A stretch of 64,000 nt of DNA from Paracoccaceae bacterium (GCA_024227475.1 JAAEUI010000335.1:1-64000); one strand, 5' to 3'; counted from the first letter of the stretch, positions 28,761-39,234 are shown. The notes: generated by a model not told the origin, from the sequence alone. A program made the numbers and translations.

Positions 28761-30272
28761 ATGTGGGACAGTTTCATTCAGGGTTTGGAATTGGCCATGC
28801 GCTGGGACACCTTCGCGATGATGAGCGTCGGTCTGATCCTGGGCATGTTCGTTGGCGCACTACCGGGCTTTACCACGGTGATGGCGATGGCCATCCTTCT
28901 GCCACTGTCATTTTTTCTTGATCCGTTGATCGGCATCCCCTTCTTGCTGGGTGTCTACAAAGGGGGCATTTACGGCGGCAGCATACCGGCTATCCTTGTG
29001 TCAATGCCCGGAACCGGCGCGGCGGTGGCCACCACATTCGATGGCCCGGCGCTGACCAAAAAACGTAAAGCCCGAAAGGCGCTGGAGATCGCGCTGTATT
29101 CTTCGGTTTTCGGCGATCTTTCTTCCGATATCGTAACCATCCTCTTTATCGGACCAATTGCGCTGATCGCACTGATGTTCGGGCCCCCGGAACTGATGGC
29201 TATCCTGTTTCTGGCGCTGATCGTGATTTCGGCAACCTCGTCGGGCGTTTTCGTCAAGGGTTTGCTGATGATGTGCCTAGGGCTTTTTCTCGGTCTTGTG
29301 GGACAGGATCCCATCGGCGCGCTGTCGCGTTTTACATTTGATATCTTTGCCTTCCGGGCCGGTATCCCGCTGTTGCCGATGCTGATCGGTGTCTATGCGC
29401 TGCCGGAAATTCTCATCGCGGTTGAGAATAAGACGGTTGGCGTCATCCGCCAGAATATCCGTGCCCGCGAGGGAGGGCGGCTGACTTTCGCTGAGTTTCG
29501 GGGCTGTTTTCGGTCCATCTGTCGGTCGACTATGATTGGCACTGGTATCGGAATGATTCCGGGGTTGGGCCAAGTTGTCGCCGCGTTCATGGGTTATGCG
29601 GCGGCCAAGAACGCCTCGAAGACACCCGAAGAGTTCGGCAAGGGCAAGCTTGAAGGCGTCGCCGCCGCAGAGGCCGCCAACAATGCGGTCAACGGGCCAA
29701 CGCTCGTGCCGCTTCTGACATTGGGCATTCCGGGCGACAACATAACAGTGATCCTGATCGGTGCCTTCATCGCCCAGGGCATGCGGCCCGGCCCACAACT
29801 GATGGTCGAACAGGGCCCACTGGTCTTTGCCATCCTAGTGGCCATGGTATTTGCCAACCTCCTTTTTCTGGTCATCGGCTATTTCGCGATCCCGCTTTTC
29901 GCGCTGGTGGTGACCATCCGGCGGTCGATCCTGCTACCGCTGACTGTGGTCTTTGCCTTTGCTGGCTCATACGTGACGCGTTCGGACCCGCTGGACTTGG
30001 TTATTCTGGCGCTCTTCGGCGCATTCGGCTATCTGGCTAAAAAACTCTCTTTTGATGTGACCCCGATGGTGATGGCATTCATTCTTGGCAAAGAACTGGA
30101 ATACTCGTTCGGCCAGACCATGGTTCTAGCGCAGGGGAACCTTCTGAACTACGTATTTCTGGAGCGCCCGATAACCGCAGTCATCCTGGTGGCAACGCCG
30201 GTTCTCAGCTTTCTGCTTTGGCGCAAAAGCAAGCGCATGCGCGCCGAATTCGCTGTAGATGACGTAGGATAG
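28761..30272 (+). CDS. tctA: Tripartite tricarboxylate transporter permease TctA
   Basis: GMFVGALPGFTTVMAMAILLPL, GVYKGGIYGGSIPAILVSMPGTGAAVATTFDG, TLGIPGDNITVILIGAF. Confidence 0.93.
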   Translation: MWDSFIQGLELAMRWDTFAMMSVGLILGMFVGALPGFTTVMAMAILLPLSFFLDPLIGIPFLLGVYKGGIYGGSIPAILVSMPGTGAAVATTFDGPALTKKRKARKALEIALYSSVFGDLSSDIVTILFIGPIALIALMFGPPELMAILFLALIVISATSSGVFVKGLLMMCLGLFLGLVGQDPIGALSRFTFDIFAFRAGIPLLPMLIGVYALPEILIAVENKTVGVIRQNIRAREGGRLTFAEFRGCFRSICRSTMIGTGIGMIPGLGQVVAAFMGYAAAKNASKTPEEFGKGKLEGVAAAEAANNAVNGPTLVPLLTLGIPGDNITVILIGAFIAQGMRPGPQLMVEQGPLVFAILVAMVFANLLFLVIGYFAIPLFALVVTIRRSILLPLTVVFAFAGSYVTRSDPLDLVILALFGAFGYLAKKLSFDVTPMVMAFILGKELEYSFGQTMVLAQGNLLNYVFLERPITAVILVATPVLSFLLWRKSKRMRAEFAVDDVG

Positions 30273-30640
30273 TGTCATCCGCCCCAAGTCAATTAACAAC
30301 ACAGTTCATATCACTCAAAAACCCAAGGTCTTGCCGCCGGTGAAATGGGGAAGCATCCCTCTGGAAGGCTCGGTGCTTACCAGCCTACGCGCCCGGCGGG
30401 ACAGATAACTTTCGGTGTGTGGATTGGTGGTGCAGGTTCCGACTCCAGACAAACGAAAATTGACTTATTTTCCGCGAGATTCAGCGAACATGGCGGCACC
30501 TTTCTTAAGCAAAAGATGTCTTTTCGTCATAGAGTCAGGTGGTTTATGAATTTTCTTTCATAGGCCATCCCTTTTAGCATTTCCGCATCCGTGAATAATA
30601 AAACAATGGTTCTACCAATCAAACCTGGGAGGTTCTGACT

Positions 30641-31594
30641 ATGATGTTCCGAAAAATTTTCACGCTAATCCTTGGCACCGCAGTTGTGTTCGGCCTTGGC
30701 TTAGGGGTTGCCCAAGCAGATGATTTCCCAGAAAAGCCGATCACGTTGATTCTGCCATTGGGCGCCGGTGGCTCGCATGACCGCAACGCGCGTGTCTTCA
30801 CCAGCACGATCCCCACCTACCTGGGCAACGCGATAATCGTCAAGCTAATGCCGGGTGCAAGCGGCCAGACCGGTACGGCGGCCGCGGCCTCTGCAAAACC
30901 CGACGGGTATACGCTGTTGTTCACCCACAACTATTTCGACCAGTTACAGCAGCACGTGGTCAAACTGCCTTATGACACCAACAAGGACTTCATCTCGGTC
31001 GCACAGTTGAATTCCAATGATGCCTCTTTCATTGTGAATTCCGACAGTCCTTTCAACTCACTGGCCGATCTTGTCGATCATGCGAAGGCAAACCCCGGCG
31101 CGTTAAAATTTGCGCATAGCGGCGTCTGGGGTGCGGTACACGTTCCTGCCGTCCGTTTCTTCAAGGAAGCAGGCATTGATGTGACGCTGGTGCCATATAA
31201 AGGCGGCGGACCGGCGATGGCGGGGTTCCTGGCTGGTGACGCCGATTTTACCATGCAGTTTCCGTCGACCATCCTTGGCCAGGGCGACAAAGTACGTGTT
31301 CTGGCAAGCGGAGCCTCAGGGTTGTTTGAGGGCGTGCCATCGTTTGGCGAGCTTGGATATACTGAAGATATCGGCTCGATGCGCCGCATCATCATGGCAC
31401 CGCGCGGCATCCCCGCTGACAGACTGTCGAAAATCCAGGACGCCTTGGTGGCTATGCAGGACGACAAGACTTACAAGCGGTTGATAAAGGCCATCGGTGA
31501 AAACCTGAACTTCGTCAACGGGCCGGAATACGAAGCGCTCCGCCCAGGCCAAAGCAAAGCATTCAAGGAACTAATCGAAAGCCTGGCGCAGTAA
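30641..31594 (+). CDS. tctC: TctC/Bug family substrate-binding protein
   Basis: Signal peptide, DDFPEKPITLILPLGAGGSHDRNAR, VPYKGGGPAMAGFLAGDADF. Confidence 0.92.
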   Translation: MMFRKIFTLILGTAVVFGLGLGVAQADDFPEKPITLILPLGAGGSHDRNARVFTSTIPTYLGNAIIVKLMPGASGQTGTAAAASAKPDGYTLLFTHNYFDQLQQHVVKLPYDTNKDFISVAQLNSNDASFIVNSDSPFNSLADLVDHAKANPGALKFAHSGVWGAVHVPAVRFFKEAGIDVTLVPYKGGGPAMAGFLAGDADFTMQFPSTILGQGDKVRVLASGASGLFEGVPSFGELGYTEDIGSMRRIIMAPRGIPADRLSKIQDALVAMQDDKTYKRLIKAIGENLNFVNGPEYEALRPGQSKAFKELIESLAQ

Positions 31595-31600
31595 TCTAGA

Positions 31601-31643
31601 GCTTTTCACGAGTTGTTGGAATCACCAATGAATCGTGAAAAGC
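31601..31643. repeat. Palindrome GCTTTTCACGA-N21-TCGTGAAAAGC
   Basis: Perfect 11-bp arms; the loop itself contains TTGG-AATCA-CCAA. 7 nt after tctC stop. Confidence 0.7.
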
Positions 31644-31788
31644 CGTGACACCAGATACCTAAATCAGCATTTCGTGTTCAATCTGGATCAGGTTAAATGT
31701 GAAACGCTCTGGATCGGCCTTCCCAAGTACGGCACCCCCAACGGTTTTGGGGATGCCGTCTGCGTTTGCATCAAGCCGACAAGGTTGA

Positions 31789-32535
31789 TCAGGTATCTTT
31801 TGCCACCGGTGGCCAAAGCCGTTTTCCAACACTTGGCGAGCCCGGTGCATGTACCGTGTAGGTGATGATCTTGTTGGTCCAGACGCGGTCGTCGAGCGCT
31901 AGAGACTCATGGCCTTGGAAGTGCTCCTGCCGTGCCTCCAGGGACAGAAATTCATAAAGAACTGAGTGTTTTGCCCAACCTGCAACTGAAACCAGCTTGC
32001 GGGTAGCGATGCACCCCGGCATGCGTGACATATGGGGCAGACGATATTGCGCGTACCACGCGGCAAGGTCAAACTCGTCATCAACAGTTCGCGTGCGAAA
32101 ACTGCCCATTTGGATGGCTGGCCCTGGTGTGGAGCCCACAACGCGGGCGTGAAATTCGGGGCCGGAGACGAACTCCTCCTGAGTGAAGATGCAGGTTCGG
32201 CTGCCCAAACGCAAAGCCAACATACCAACCGCTGGCTCGCCCAGCGAGCCCTGCCACTCGTCAATCCGTGGATCGGCGAAGACGTGCGGCGAAGTGGCTC
32301 CAACGAGGATCAGAAACTGCGTGCCTGTCCCCAGGCCTGTGTCGTCCGCGTGGCGCAGGCGATCATGGATCGCCTGCATCCGCGCGCCGCCGCCGGTGAT
32401 TTCATAGTGCGCCGCCCAGGCAACTCCCGGTCGATGCATGATCTCGGGCAGGTGTTGGTCGTGTAGCCATGCCAAATAGTCGTGACGCCCGTTTTCGGCA
32501 AGATCATACCAAGTCGCCCAAATGCCATTGTCCAT
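31789..32535 (-). CDS. Hypothetical protein with two dimeric alpha/beta-barrel-like (EthD/DUF1330-like) halves
   Basis: Internal similarity: DYLAWLHDQHLPEIMHRPGV and LAAWYAQYRLPHMSRMPGC. Confidence 0.5.
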   Translation of the reverse strand: MDNGIWATWYDLAENGRHDYLAWLHDQHLPEIMHRPGVAWAAHYEITGGGARMQAIHDRLRHADDTGLGTGTQFLILVGATSPHVFADPRIDEWQGSLGEPAVGMLALRLGSRTCIFTQEEFVSGPEFHARVVGSTPGPAIQMGSFRTRTVDDEFDLAAWYAQYRLPHMSRMPGCIATRKLVSVAGWAKHSVLYEFLSLEARQEHFQGHESLALDDRVWTNKIITYTVHAPGSPSVGKRLWPPVAKDT

Positions 32536-32745
32536 GTCTCATCTCCGCATGATCGGCCAAGGGCCGGTTTTGGCGTCGCACGGGCCGCCAGAGCCTCAAT
32601 TGTACCGCCCCGGCACTTCCAGCCCAAAATTCAAAAACTACCTGAGTCTATGTCTACTCTGAATATGACCCAGCCTCTGCCGCACGGTAAGGTGGCTCAG
32701 AAGTGAGTACCCGTGCCCGAGATGCCGACCCGTGAGGAGATAACT

Positions 32746-33414
32746 ATGTCGTTGATCCCGATTGTCACTGATGAGGATGCCAACCCCGAACAAGCAGCAC
32801 TTTTTGCTGGTTGCACCAAAATGCTGGGACGTGTTGCAAATGCTCTTCGCGTCGCCTCGCATGCGCCGAAAATCACTCAGGCATTGTTGGGGTTCATGAT
32901 TCCAGCCTTGCGTGAGGAAGTGACCGGGGCTTTGAGCGTAAGAATCAAGGCTTTGGCGATCCTCAAGACGTCGATGCTGAACGGCTGCGCTTATTGCATC
33001 GGGCACAACACCTCGCTGGGACGAGCAGTGGGTTTCTCTGACGAACAGATCCTGGCAATTGAGGGCGACTACAATAACTCGGCCCTGTTTACAGATGCCG
33101 AGAAAGCCGCGATTGCCTGGGCTGAGTGCCTGACGGAAAAAACGTACAGGCAGAATCCCCAGGTGATGGACGAGTTGAAAACGCACTTCAGCAATGAACA
33201 AATCGTTGAGATCACTATGGTCTCGGGCTTCTTCAATTTCTGGAACCGTTTCACCGACGGCTTGCAGGTTGACTTGGAAGCCAAAGAGCAGGTCAGCCTG
33301 ATCAGAAAGTCTAAGAAAGTAGATGTAAACGACTATATTACTTACATGCAAGGCACTTGGTGGAACGACGCTCGCCCGATGATGGACGAGAGCGCAGTCT
33401 CTTCCGGTTCCTAA
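32746..33414 (+). CDS. Carboxymuconolactone decarboxylase/AhpD family protein
   Basis: KTSMLNGCAYCIGHNTSLGRAVG CxxC...H motif. Confidence 0.85.
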   Translation: MSLIPIVTDEDANPEQAALFAGCTKMLGRVANALRVASHAPKITQALLGFMIPALREEVTGALSVRIKALAILKTSMLNGCAYCIGHNTSLGRAVGFSDEQILAIEGDYNNSALFTDAEKAAIAWAECLTEKTYRQNPQVMDELKTHFSNEQIVEITMVSGFFNFWNRFTDGLQVDLEAKEQVSLIRKSKKVDVNDYITYMQGTWWNDARPMMDESAVSSGS

Positions 33415-33598
33415 AAATCGAACACGAAAGCTGCAAGACCTCTAAGAAAAATTTCGCGCCTATGATGTACATTTCTCTCCCGAACACGGATGTGATCTCC
33501 AAAAACCCGAATCGTTGGGTCGCCGAAAGGCATTGGGACGCTCAAAAAACCCGTGACACGGGGAATTCAGTATCGGAGTTTGTGAGCGGAGCAAGTGT

Positions 33599-34504
33599 AT
33601 GACGTCAATGTATATTCAAATTTTAAATGTGATTGCTCCGGTCGCTTTGATGACCCTTGTGGGTTATGTTCTTGCCCGCCGGCAAGTACCGCTGGACGCC
33701 AAGACTCTAAGCTCGCTGGTCCTGTTGGTGGCAACCCCTTCGCTGGTTTTTTCGACGCTGACTTCACTAACGATCGACTTTGCAACGATGTCCAGCATGG
33801 CGCTCGCGGCTGGGCTCAGCGTAGCGGTTGCGGCAGCACTGGGGTTCGTCCTGCTCAAGGTCCTGGGCATGTCCATTCAGACCTTCCTGCCCAGTCTTAT
33901 GATCCCGAATTCCGGAAATATCGGGTTGCCTCTTGTGTCGCTTGCCTTTGGCGATACTGGGCTGGCGCTTGGCGTCTCGTTCTTCTTCGTGATCGCACTA
34001 TTGCAATACACTGTCGGGTTGGCGATCTCGTCGGGACAGTTCCGGATCGGTGATCTGGCACGGCAACCGCTGGTATATGCGGTGGCCTGCGTGATCGTGG
34101 TGACGGCCACTGGGGTCCAGGTGCCCCGGATCGTCGCGTCGACCACTGACCTGTTGGGTGGCATGATGATCCCGGCGATGCTGATTTTTCTCGGCGCGTC
34201 GCTGGCAAGGCTTTCGGTTGCCGATATCCGGCCCGCAGTGGCCATCGCCTTTGCACGGCTGGCGATTGGACTGGTCGCCAGCATTCTGGCCATCAAACTT
34301 CTGTCGTTGTCGGGGGTAGAGGCGGGATGCGTCCTGTTGCTGGCGATGATGCCAGCGGCGATCGTCACCTACGTGTTCGCCGAGCAATATCGCGATGACG
34401 CAAAACAGGTCGCCGGCGCAATCGTGCTCTCGACGCTGGTAACCTTCGCCCTGCTTCCGGCGATACTGTGGGGCGCCTATGTTGTCTCGGGCGTGCAGCT
34501 CTAG
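33599..34504 (+). CDS. AEC (auxin efflux carrier) family transporter
   Basis: Ten-TM hydrophobic protein, PNSGNIGLPLVSLAFGD motif. Confidence 0.88.
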   Translation: MTSMYIQILNVIAPVALMTLVGYVLARRQVPLDAKTLSSLVLLVATPSLVFSTLTSLTIDFATMSSMALAAGLSVAVAAALGFVLLKVLGMSIQTFLPSLMIPNSGNIGLPLVSLAFGDTGLALGVSFFFVIALLQYTVGLAISSGQFRIGDLARQPLVYAVACVIVVTATGVQVPRIVASTTDLLGGMMIPAMLIFLGASLARLSVADIRPAVAIAFARLAIGLVASILAIKLLSLSGVEAGCVLLLAMMPAAIVTYVFAEQYRDDAKQVAGAIVLSTLVTFALLPAILWGAYVVSGVQL

Positions 34505-34685
34505 GGTACAAACCTCGCGATGCCGTTCATGAAATATCCGTATTGAGATAGGCCCATTCGGAACTTTCCCCCGTCGCTGTGGGGTCTTAAAATGCGTTTC
34601 ATCCATCCGGCGGGATAATGATTAGCTAGGCGAAATTGTTTTTTGAAGAATCATGGCCGCAAGAAGCTGAAAAGGGAGATTTCTG

Positions 34686-35666
34686 ATGGGTAAGATACGG
34701 ATTGCGGTGGCCGACAGCCCATTTCCCAACCTCGCCCCAGCAGAGGCGGTGCTGGCGGAACTTGAGGCCGATCTGGTGATGGCCGACGCGCCAACGGTAG
34801 CGGGCATTCTCGCCGTCGCAGCCCGGGCGGATGCACTGATGGTCACCTACGGCAAGATCACTTCCGAAGTGATCGCCGGGTTGAAAAACTGCAAAGTGAT
34901 TGGGCGAATGGGTCTTGGGGTAGACAATATTGACATCGACGCTGCCACCAGCGCAGGAATCGCGGTGGTTTACGTGCCCGATTACTGCGTCGACGAGGTG
35001 TCCGACCATACTATGGCAATGCTGTTGAACATGGTGCGCAAAATCAGTTTTTCTAACCAGCTCGTTCAGTCCGGGCGCTGGGAAATGCCTGCCGTGGCGC
35101 CGTTGTCACGGCTGCGCGGGCGCATCCTGGGTCTCGCTGGATTCGGCCAAATCCCAAGGGCCGTGGCGCCCAAGGCGCAGGCATTCGGGCTGACCGTTAT
35201 CACACATGATCCATTCGTCGATAAGGCGGTCGCGGCTAGTGCTGGTGTCGAAATGGTTGACTTTGAGACATTACTGAACAGTTCGGATTTCCTCTCGGTC
35301 CATGTGCCGATGATGGAACAGACTCGCAGCCTTTTCGGCGCCGACGCATTTTCGCAGATGAAGCCCGGTGCAGTGCTGGTCAATACCGCACGCGGCCCGC
35401 TTGTAGACACTGACGCATTGGCCGCCGCACTGGATGAGGGTCGGCTGGCCGGTGCAGCGCTCGATGTCATGCCAATCGAACCGCCGCCTGCGGGCCATCC
35501 GCTGATCGGTCGCGACAATGTGATTCTCACCCCCCATACGGGTTTCTATTCCGTTGAGGCGCTGGAGGAGTTGCAGATCAAGGCGGCGCGCGGTGTGGCC
35601 GACGTGCTGAGCGGGAAAATGCCCGTCTATCCGATTAATCCCGATGTCCTGGGCGGCACTGCCTGA
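34686..35666 (+). CDS. D-2-hydroxyacid dehydrogenase
   Basis: GRMGLGVDNIDI, GRILGLAGFGQIPRAVA, VNTARGPLVDTDAL, LTPHTGFYS. Confidence 0.9.
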   Translation: MGKIRIAVADSPFPNLAPAEAVLAELEADLVMADAPTVAGILAVAARADALMVTYGKITSEVIAGLKNCKVIGRMGLGVDNIDIDAATSAGIAVVYVPDYCVDEVSDHTMAMLLNMVRKISFSNQLVQSGRWEMPAVAPLSRLRGRILGLAGFGQIPRAVAPKAQAFGLTVITHDPFVDKAVAASAGVEMVDFETLLNSSDFLSVHVPMMEQTRSLFGADAFSQMKPGAVLVNTARGPLVDTDALAAALDEGRLAGAALDVMPIEPPPAGHPLIGRDNVILTPHTGFYSVEALEELQIKAARGVADVLSGKMPVYPINPDVLGGTA

Positions 35667-36676
35667 TGCGGGCAATGGTTCTCGCCGGGCCGGGCTGGTT
35701 GAAACGGGCCGATATTGAACGACCAGTGCCGGCAGAGAACGAGGTTCTTGTCAGGGTCAGTCATGCGGGTATATGCGGCACCGATCTGGAGATTTTTCGC
35801 GGCGGCATCCCGGTTGCGTATCCCCGTGTCATGGGCCACGAAATGATCGGCCAAGTCGTGCAGACCACTTCCGGCGAACCGGCCACCGGCAACCGCGTAT
35901 TGGTTGATCCGGCATATTACTGCGGCGACTGTTATCAATGCAGGGCTGGGCAGTTCAACCTCTGTCCCTCGGGCGGTCTGATCGGGCGCGACCGCGATGG
36001 CGGGTTCGCCGAATTTCTGGTTGCTCCTACAGGCAACGTCTATGTGCTGCCTGATGAAATCCGCGGCGAGGAGGCACCAGCGATCCAAGTGCTGACCACC
36101 TGCTTTCACGCCCAGCGGCTGGCTGGAATCACGCCGGGTCAACCGGTACTTGTGATCGGGTTGGGGGTGACCGGGCAGCTTCACGTGCAATTGGCCAAAG
36201 CCGCCGGTGCATCACCCGTCATCGGCACAACACGCAGCGCTTGGAAACGCGAACTGGCAGAGACGCTTGGTGCCGATGCGACGTTGGCGCCAAGTGACCG
36301 TCTATCCGAAAACATACGCGAGCTGACTGGCGGGGTTGGTCCGGATCTGGTCATTGAAACCTCTGGCCGTTTGTCGGCATTTTCGCAGGCCGTTGAGTTG
36401 GTCCGCAGCGGCGGGCGAATTATCCCGTTTGGGATTTACACCGAAACCGAGGGCGAGTTGCCGTTCTACCAGCTCTATTTTAAGGAATTGCAGCTTGTGA
36501 ATGCGCGCGCGGCGGTGGGTGCGGACTTTCCACCCAGCATAGAACTTGTGCGGCAGGGCAAGATTCAGCTGACACCCTTGATCAGCCAGGTATTGCCGCT
36601 GGGCGATCTGAACAGGGCGCTCGATGATCTGAACTCCAGCATGGCGCGCACCATGAAAATCATCCTGCAACACTGA
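35666..36676 (+). CDS. Zinc-binding alcohol dehydrogenase family protein
   Basis: GICGTDLEIFRGGIPVAYPRVMGHEMIG, CGDCYQCRAGQFNLC. TGATG overlap with upstream gene. Confidence 0.9.
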   Translation: MRAMVLAGPGWLKRADIERPVPAENEVLVRVSHAGICGTDLEIFRGGIPVAYPRVMGHEMIGQVVQTTSGEPATGNRVLVDPAYYCGDCYQCRAGQFNLCPSGGLIGRDRDGGFAEFLVAPTGNVYVLPDEIRGEEAPAIQVLTTCFHAQRLAGITPGQPVLVIGLGVTGQLHVQLAKAAGASPVIGTTRSAWKRELAETLGADATLAPSDRLSENIRELTGGVGPDLVIETSGRLSAFSQAVELVRSGGRIIPFGIYTETEGELPFYQLYFKELQLVNARAAVGADFPPSIELVRQGKIQLTPLISQVLPLGDLNRALDDLNSSMARTMKIILQH

Positions 36677-36994
36677 TCCCCATTGAACCGAGGCCACCTT
36701 GAGTGCTGTCAGACAAATTCGAACCAGCCTACGAGTGGACAGTGACGCTGTCCCTTATGGCACACTAAGTTGGCAGCACTCGGAAAGAGCAGCGTTACTG
36801 TTGAGCTTGAAACTTTCGCGTGAGTGAAGGTGACGTTGCTGGTTTAAAGGAAACCGTACGGTTAGTTTAACTGCCAGATGGATGATCTTGGGGCTGGATT
36901 TGAAGTGCTTTAATGGTCTGCGTTTTCCCATGGGTTGCCACTGGTCTAGTACCCTTCCGGTCATAATTGGTTTCTTTTGACGGCACCTCTTTGC

Positions 36995-39232
36995 TCATTC
37001 CCACTCCTGTACCTCAGCGACATTGCTGTTGTACCTAGCTGGTAGCGGTGGCCGCCAGGGTTCCAAAGCATCCTCAGCCTTTACGACTTTGCAGAGCAGA
37101 GCGCGCAGTTGGTAGGTGCCCATAGCCGGGCAATAGGGTGGATCGATGCTGGTCAAAGTGTTGGCGTTTGAACGCCAGTTGCCGTGATCAGGGCTCTCTT
37201 CCTCCTCTGGGAACCACCAGCCGTGCTGTACGTGGACAACGCGTTTGTCGATGCCGGCAAAGGTTTTGACCTTTTGGCAACATTTACCCCGGATGGTTTC
37301 AATGGACACCCAGTCTCCGTCTTTAACCCCAAGCTCGCCCGCCGTGTCTGGGTGTACTTCGCATGTTGGTTCGGGCCGGCCCTTGCGCAGGCGGGGAAGT
37401 TGGCGGAATTCCGAGTGAAAGAACATCGGGATCCGCGCGCCAGTGATCAGGACAAGCGGATATTCCTTTGCCAGTTCCGGTATGCTTACAGGGCTTTCCG
37501 GGGGCTCCTGATAGTCGGGAAGCGGATCGAGGCCATAGTCTTCGAGAAGCGTGGAATAGAGCTCGATTTTGCCGGTCGGAGTTTTAAATCCGTTCTCCTC
37601 ATATTTTTGCCATCTGAACTCCGGCTGGTAGAAGCCCATTTCCTTGAGATCGTCCCAGCCAAAATCAAGCGTTGCCCGCAACATGGTGTCATAGACTACC
37701 CGCGGGTCTTCCTGACCGTGCTCGGTTTCAAGCCGACGGCATATCTCGGTCATGATGTCCTCGTCCTGCATACATTCACCTATTTGAGCGGTTTTTTGCT
37801 GGGCAAGTATCACGTTCTGGCCATAAAACGGCACGGCGGGCATTGCATCGACCTCAGCCCAGGAGGCTGCCGGCAGGATCAGGTCGGCAAGCTCGGCCGT
37901 CGGTGTGAGGTAGAGATCAGCAACAACCAGATAGTCAAGTGCTGTCAGGGTCTCGTAAACGGCTTTCACGTCGCCGTAGGTCGACAAGGCGTTGTTGCCA
38001 AAGATTAACCCGGTGGTGACTGGATAGGGTTCATGAGAACGGATGGCCTTGAACACCGCGGGAATATGGGCTGAAGGGATTTGTGCGAGTTCGCCGCTCA
38101 GAACCTTGAAATCGTCAAATCCCAAGCGCTTTTTCTGCTGCTTTGTTGGCATTTTGTCAAACAGCTGCGGAAACGGAGGCAGCGGCATCATGCCAAAGGA
38201 CCAACTGCCGGGTTGATCTATGTTGCCGGTGATCGAGGGCAAACACAAAAGGGCGCGCACGGTCTGGAAACAGGCCGGGGTATGCTCAATGGCACAGCCC
38301 CACTCAAGCATCGATGGCTTGGTCGTTGCAAACATCCGTGCGGCCTGACGTATCAGCTCTGCTGGCACCCAGGTGATTGGGGCCGCCCACTCGGGGGTAA
38401 ACGATTTCACGCGTGCAGCCAGTTCGTCAAACCCATGGCACCATTTTGCGACGAATTCCTTGTCCTCCAGCCCCTCCCCGATAATGACGTTGAGCATGGC
38501 GAGCGCCAGCGCATCATCGGTGCCGGGCCTCAGCTGCAACCAGATATCGGCCTGCTTGGCCAGCAGAGTTTCGCGCGGGTCTACCACTATGGTTTTCGGA
38601 TTACCGACCAGTGCTTCCCTGACCCCAAAACCGAGTTCCCCGTCAGGGCCGGAGTAAAGCGGATTGTGGCCCCAGAAGGTGATCAGTTCGGGTTTTGCGT
38701 CTTCGGTGTAGTTACACAGCGGCAGCTGCCCCATGGTGATAATTGAGCCGTGAACGCGCGGGCGAAAGCACTGCGCTGTTCCGGGCTCGCACCAGTTTGG
38801 GGTGCCAATAGCATTGGCAAAGCGTGAGACATAGGGGAAGTGATGGCGACCGGTACCAGTACCAACCCAGATCGATTCCGCTCCGTTCTTTTTGGTGGCT
38901 TCCTTGATCTTGGCCACCATTTCATCATAGGCCTCATCCCATGAAATTCGCTCCCAGCGGCCTTCACCACGGGAACCGACACGGCGCATCGGGTATTTCA
39001 GCCGCCGCGGGTTATAGACTTGCTGAAGACTGGCGGCTCCCAGCGGGCAAAGCTTGCCCTTGTTCATCGGGTTATCCGGATCACCCTTGATCTGGGTAAT
39101 CGTATCGTTTTCGACCGTGATCAGGGCGCCGCAACCGCCATGACACATGCGACAGGCGCTTTTGTAGATGCGGACTTCGCTGTTAGTGCCTTCTTCAGGC
39201 TTTTCGATCTTGTTCATCTGCGACGGTCTCAT
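36995..39232 (-). CDS. Molybdopterin oxidoreductase with N-terminal [4Fe-4S] motif (DMSO-reductase family), no Tat leader
   Basis: CRMCHGGCGALI...GKLCPLG, ERISWDEAYDEM, GTAQCFRPR (candidate Cys Mo ligand), TPTAELADLILPAASW. Confidence 0.88.
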   Translation of the reverse strand: MRPSQMNKIEKPEEGTNSEVRIYKSACRMCHGGCGALITVENDTITQIKGDPDNPMNKGKLCPLGAASLQQVYNPRRLKYPMRRVGSRGEGRWERISWDEAYDEMVAKIKEATKKNGAESIWVGTGTGRHHFPYVSRFANAIGTPNWCEPGTAQCFRPRVHGSIITMGQLPLCNYTEDAKPELITFWGHNPLYSGPDGELGFGVREALVGNPKTIVVDPRETLLAKQADIWLQLRPGTDDALALAMLNVIIGEGLEDKEFVAKWCHGFDELAARVKSFTPEWAAPITWVPAELIRQAARMFATTKPSMLEWGCAIEHTPACFQTVRALLCLPSITGNIDQPGSWSFGMMPLPPFPQLFDKMPTKQQKKRLGFDDFKVLSGELAQIPSAHIPAVFKAIRSHEPYPVTTGLIFGNNALSTYGDVKAVYETLTALDYLVVADLYLTPTAELADLILPAASWAEVDAMPAVPFYGQNVILAQQKTAQIGECMQDEDIMTEICRRLETEHGQEDPRVVYDTMLRATLDFGWDDLKEMGFYQPEFRWQKYEENGFKTPTGKIELYSTLLEDYGLDPLPDYQEPPESPVSIPELAKEYPLVLITGARIPMFFHSEFRQLPRLRKGRPEPTCEVHPDTAGELGVKDGDWVSIETIRGKCCQKVKTFAGIDKRVVHVQHGWWFPEEEESPDHGNWRSNANTLTSIDPPYCPAMGTYQLRALLCKVVKAEDALEPWRPPLPARYNSNVAEVQEWE

Positions 39233-39234
39233 TC

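Noticed and set aside
37184-38008. 274-aa plus-strand ORF
   Set aside because: Antisense to the Mo enzyme at 36995-39232.
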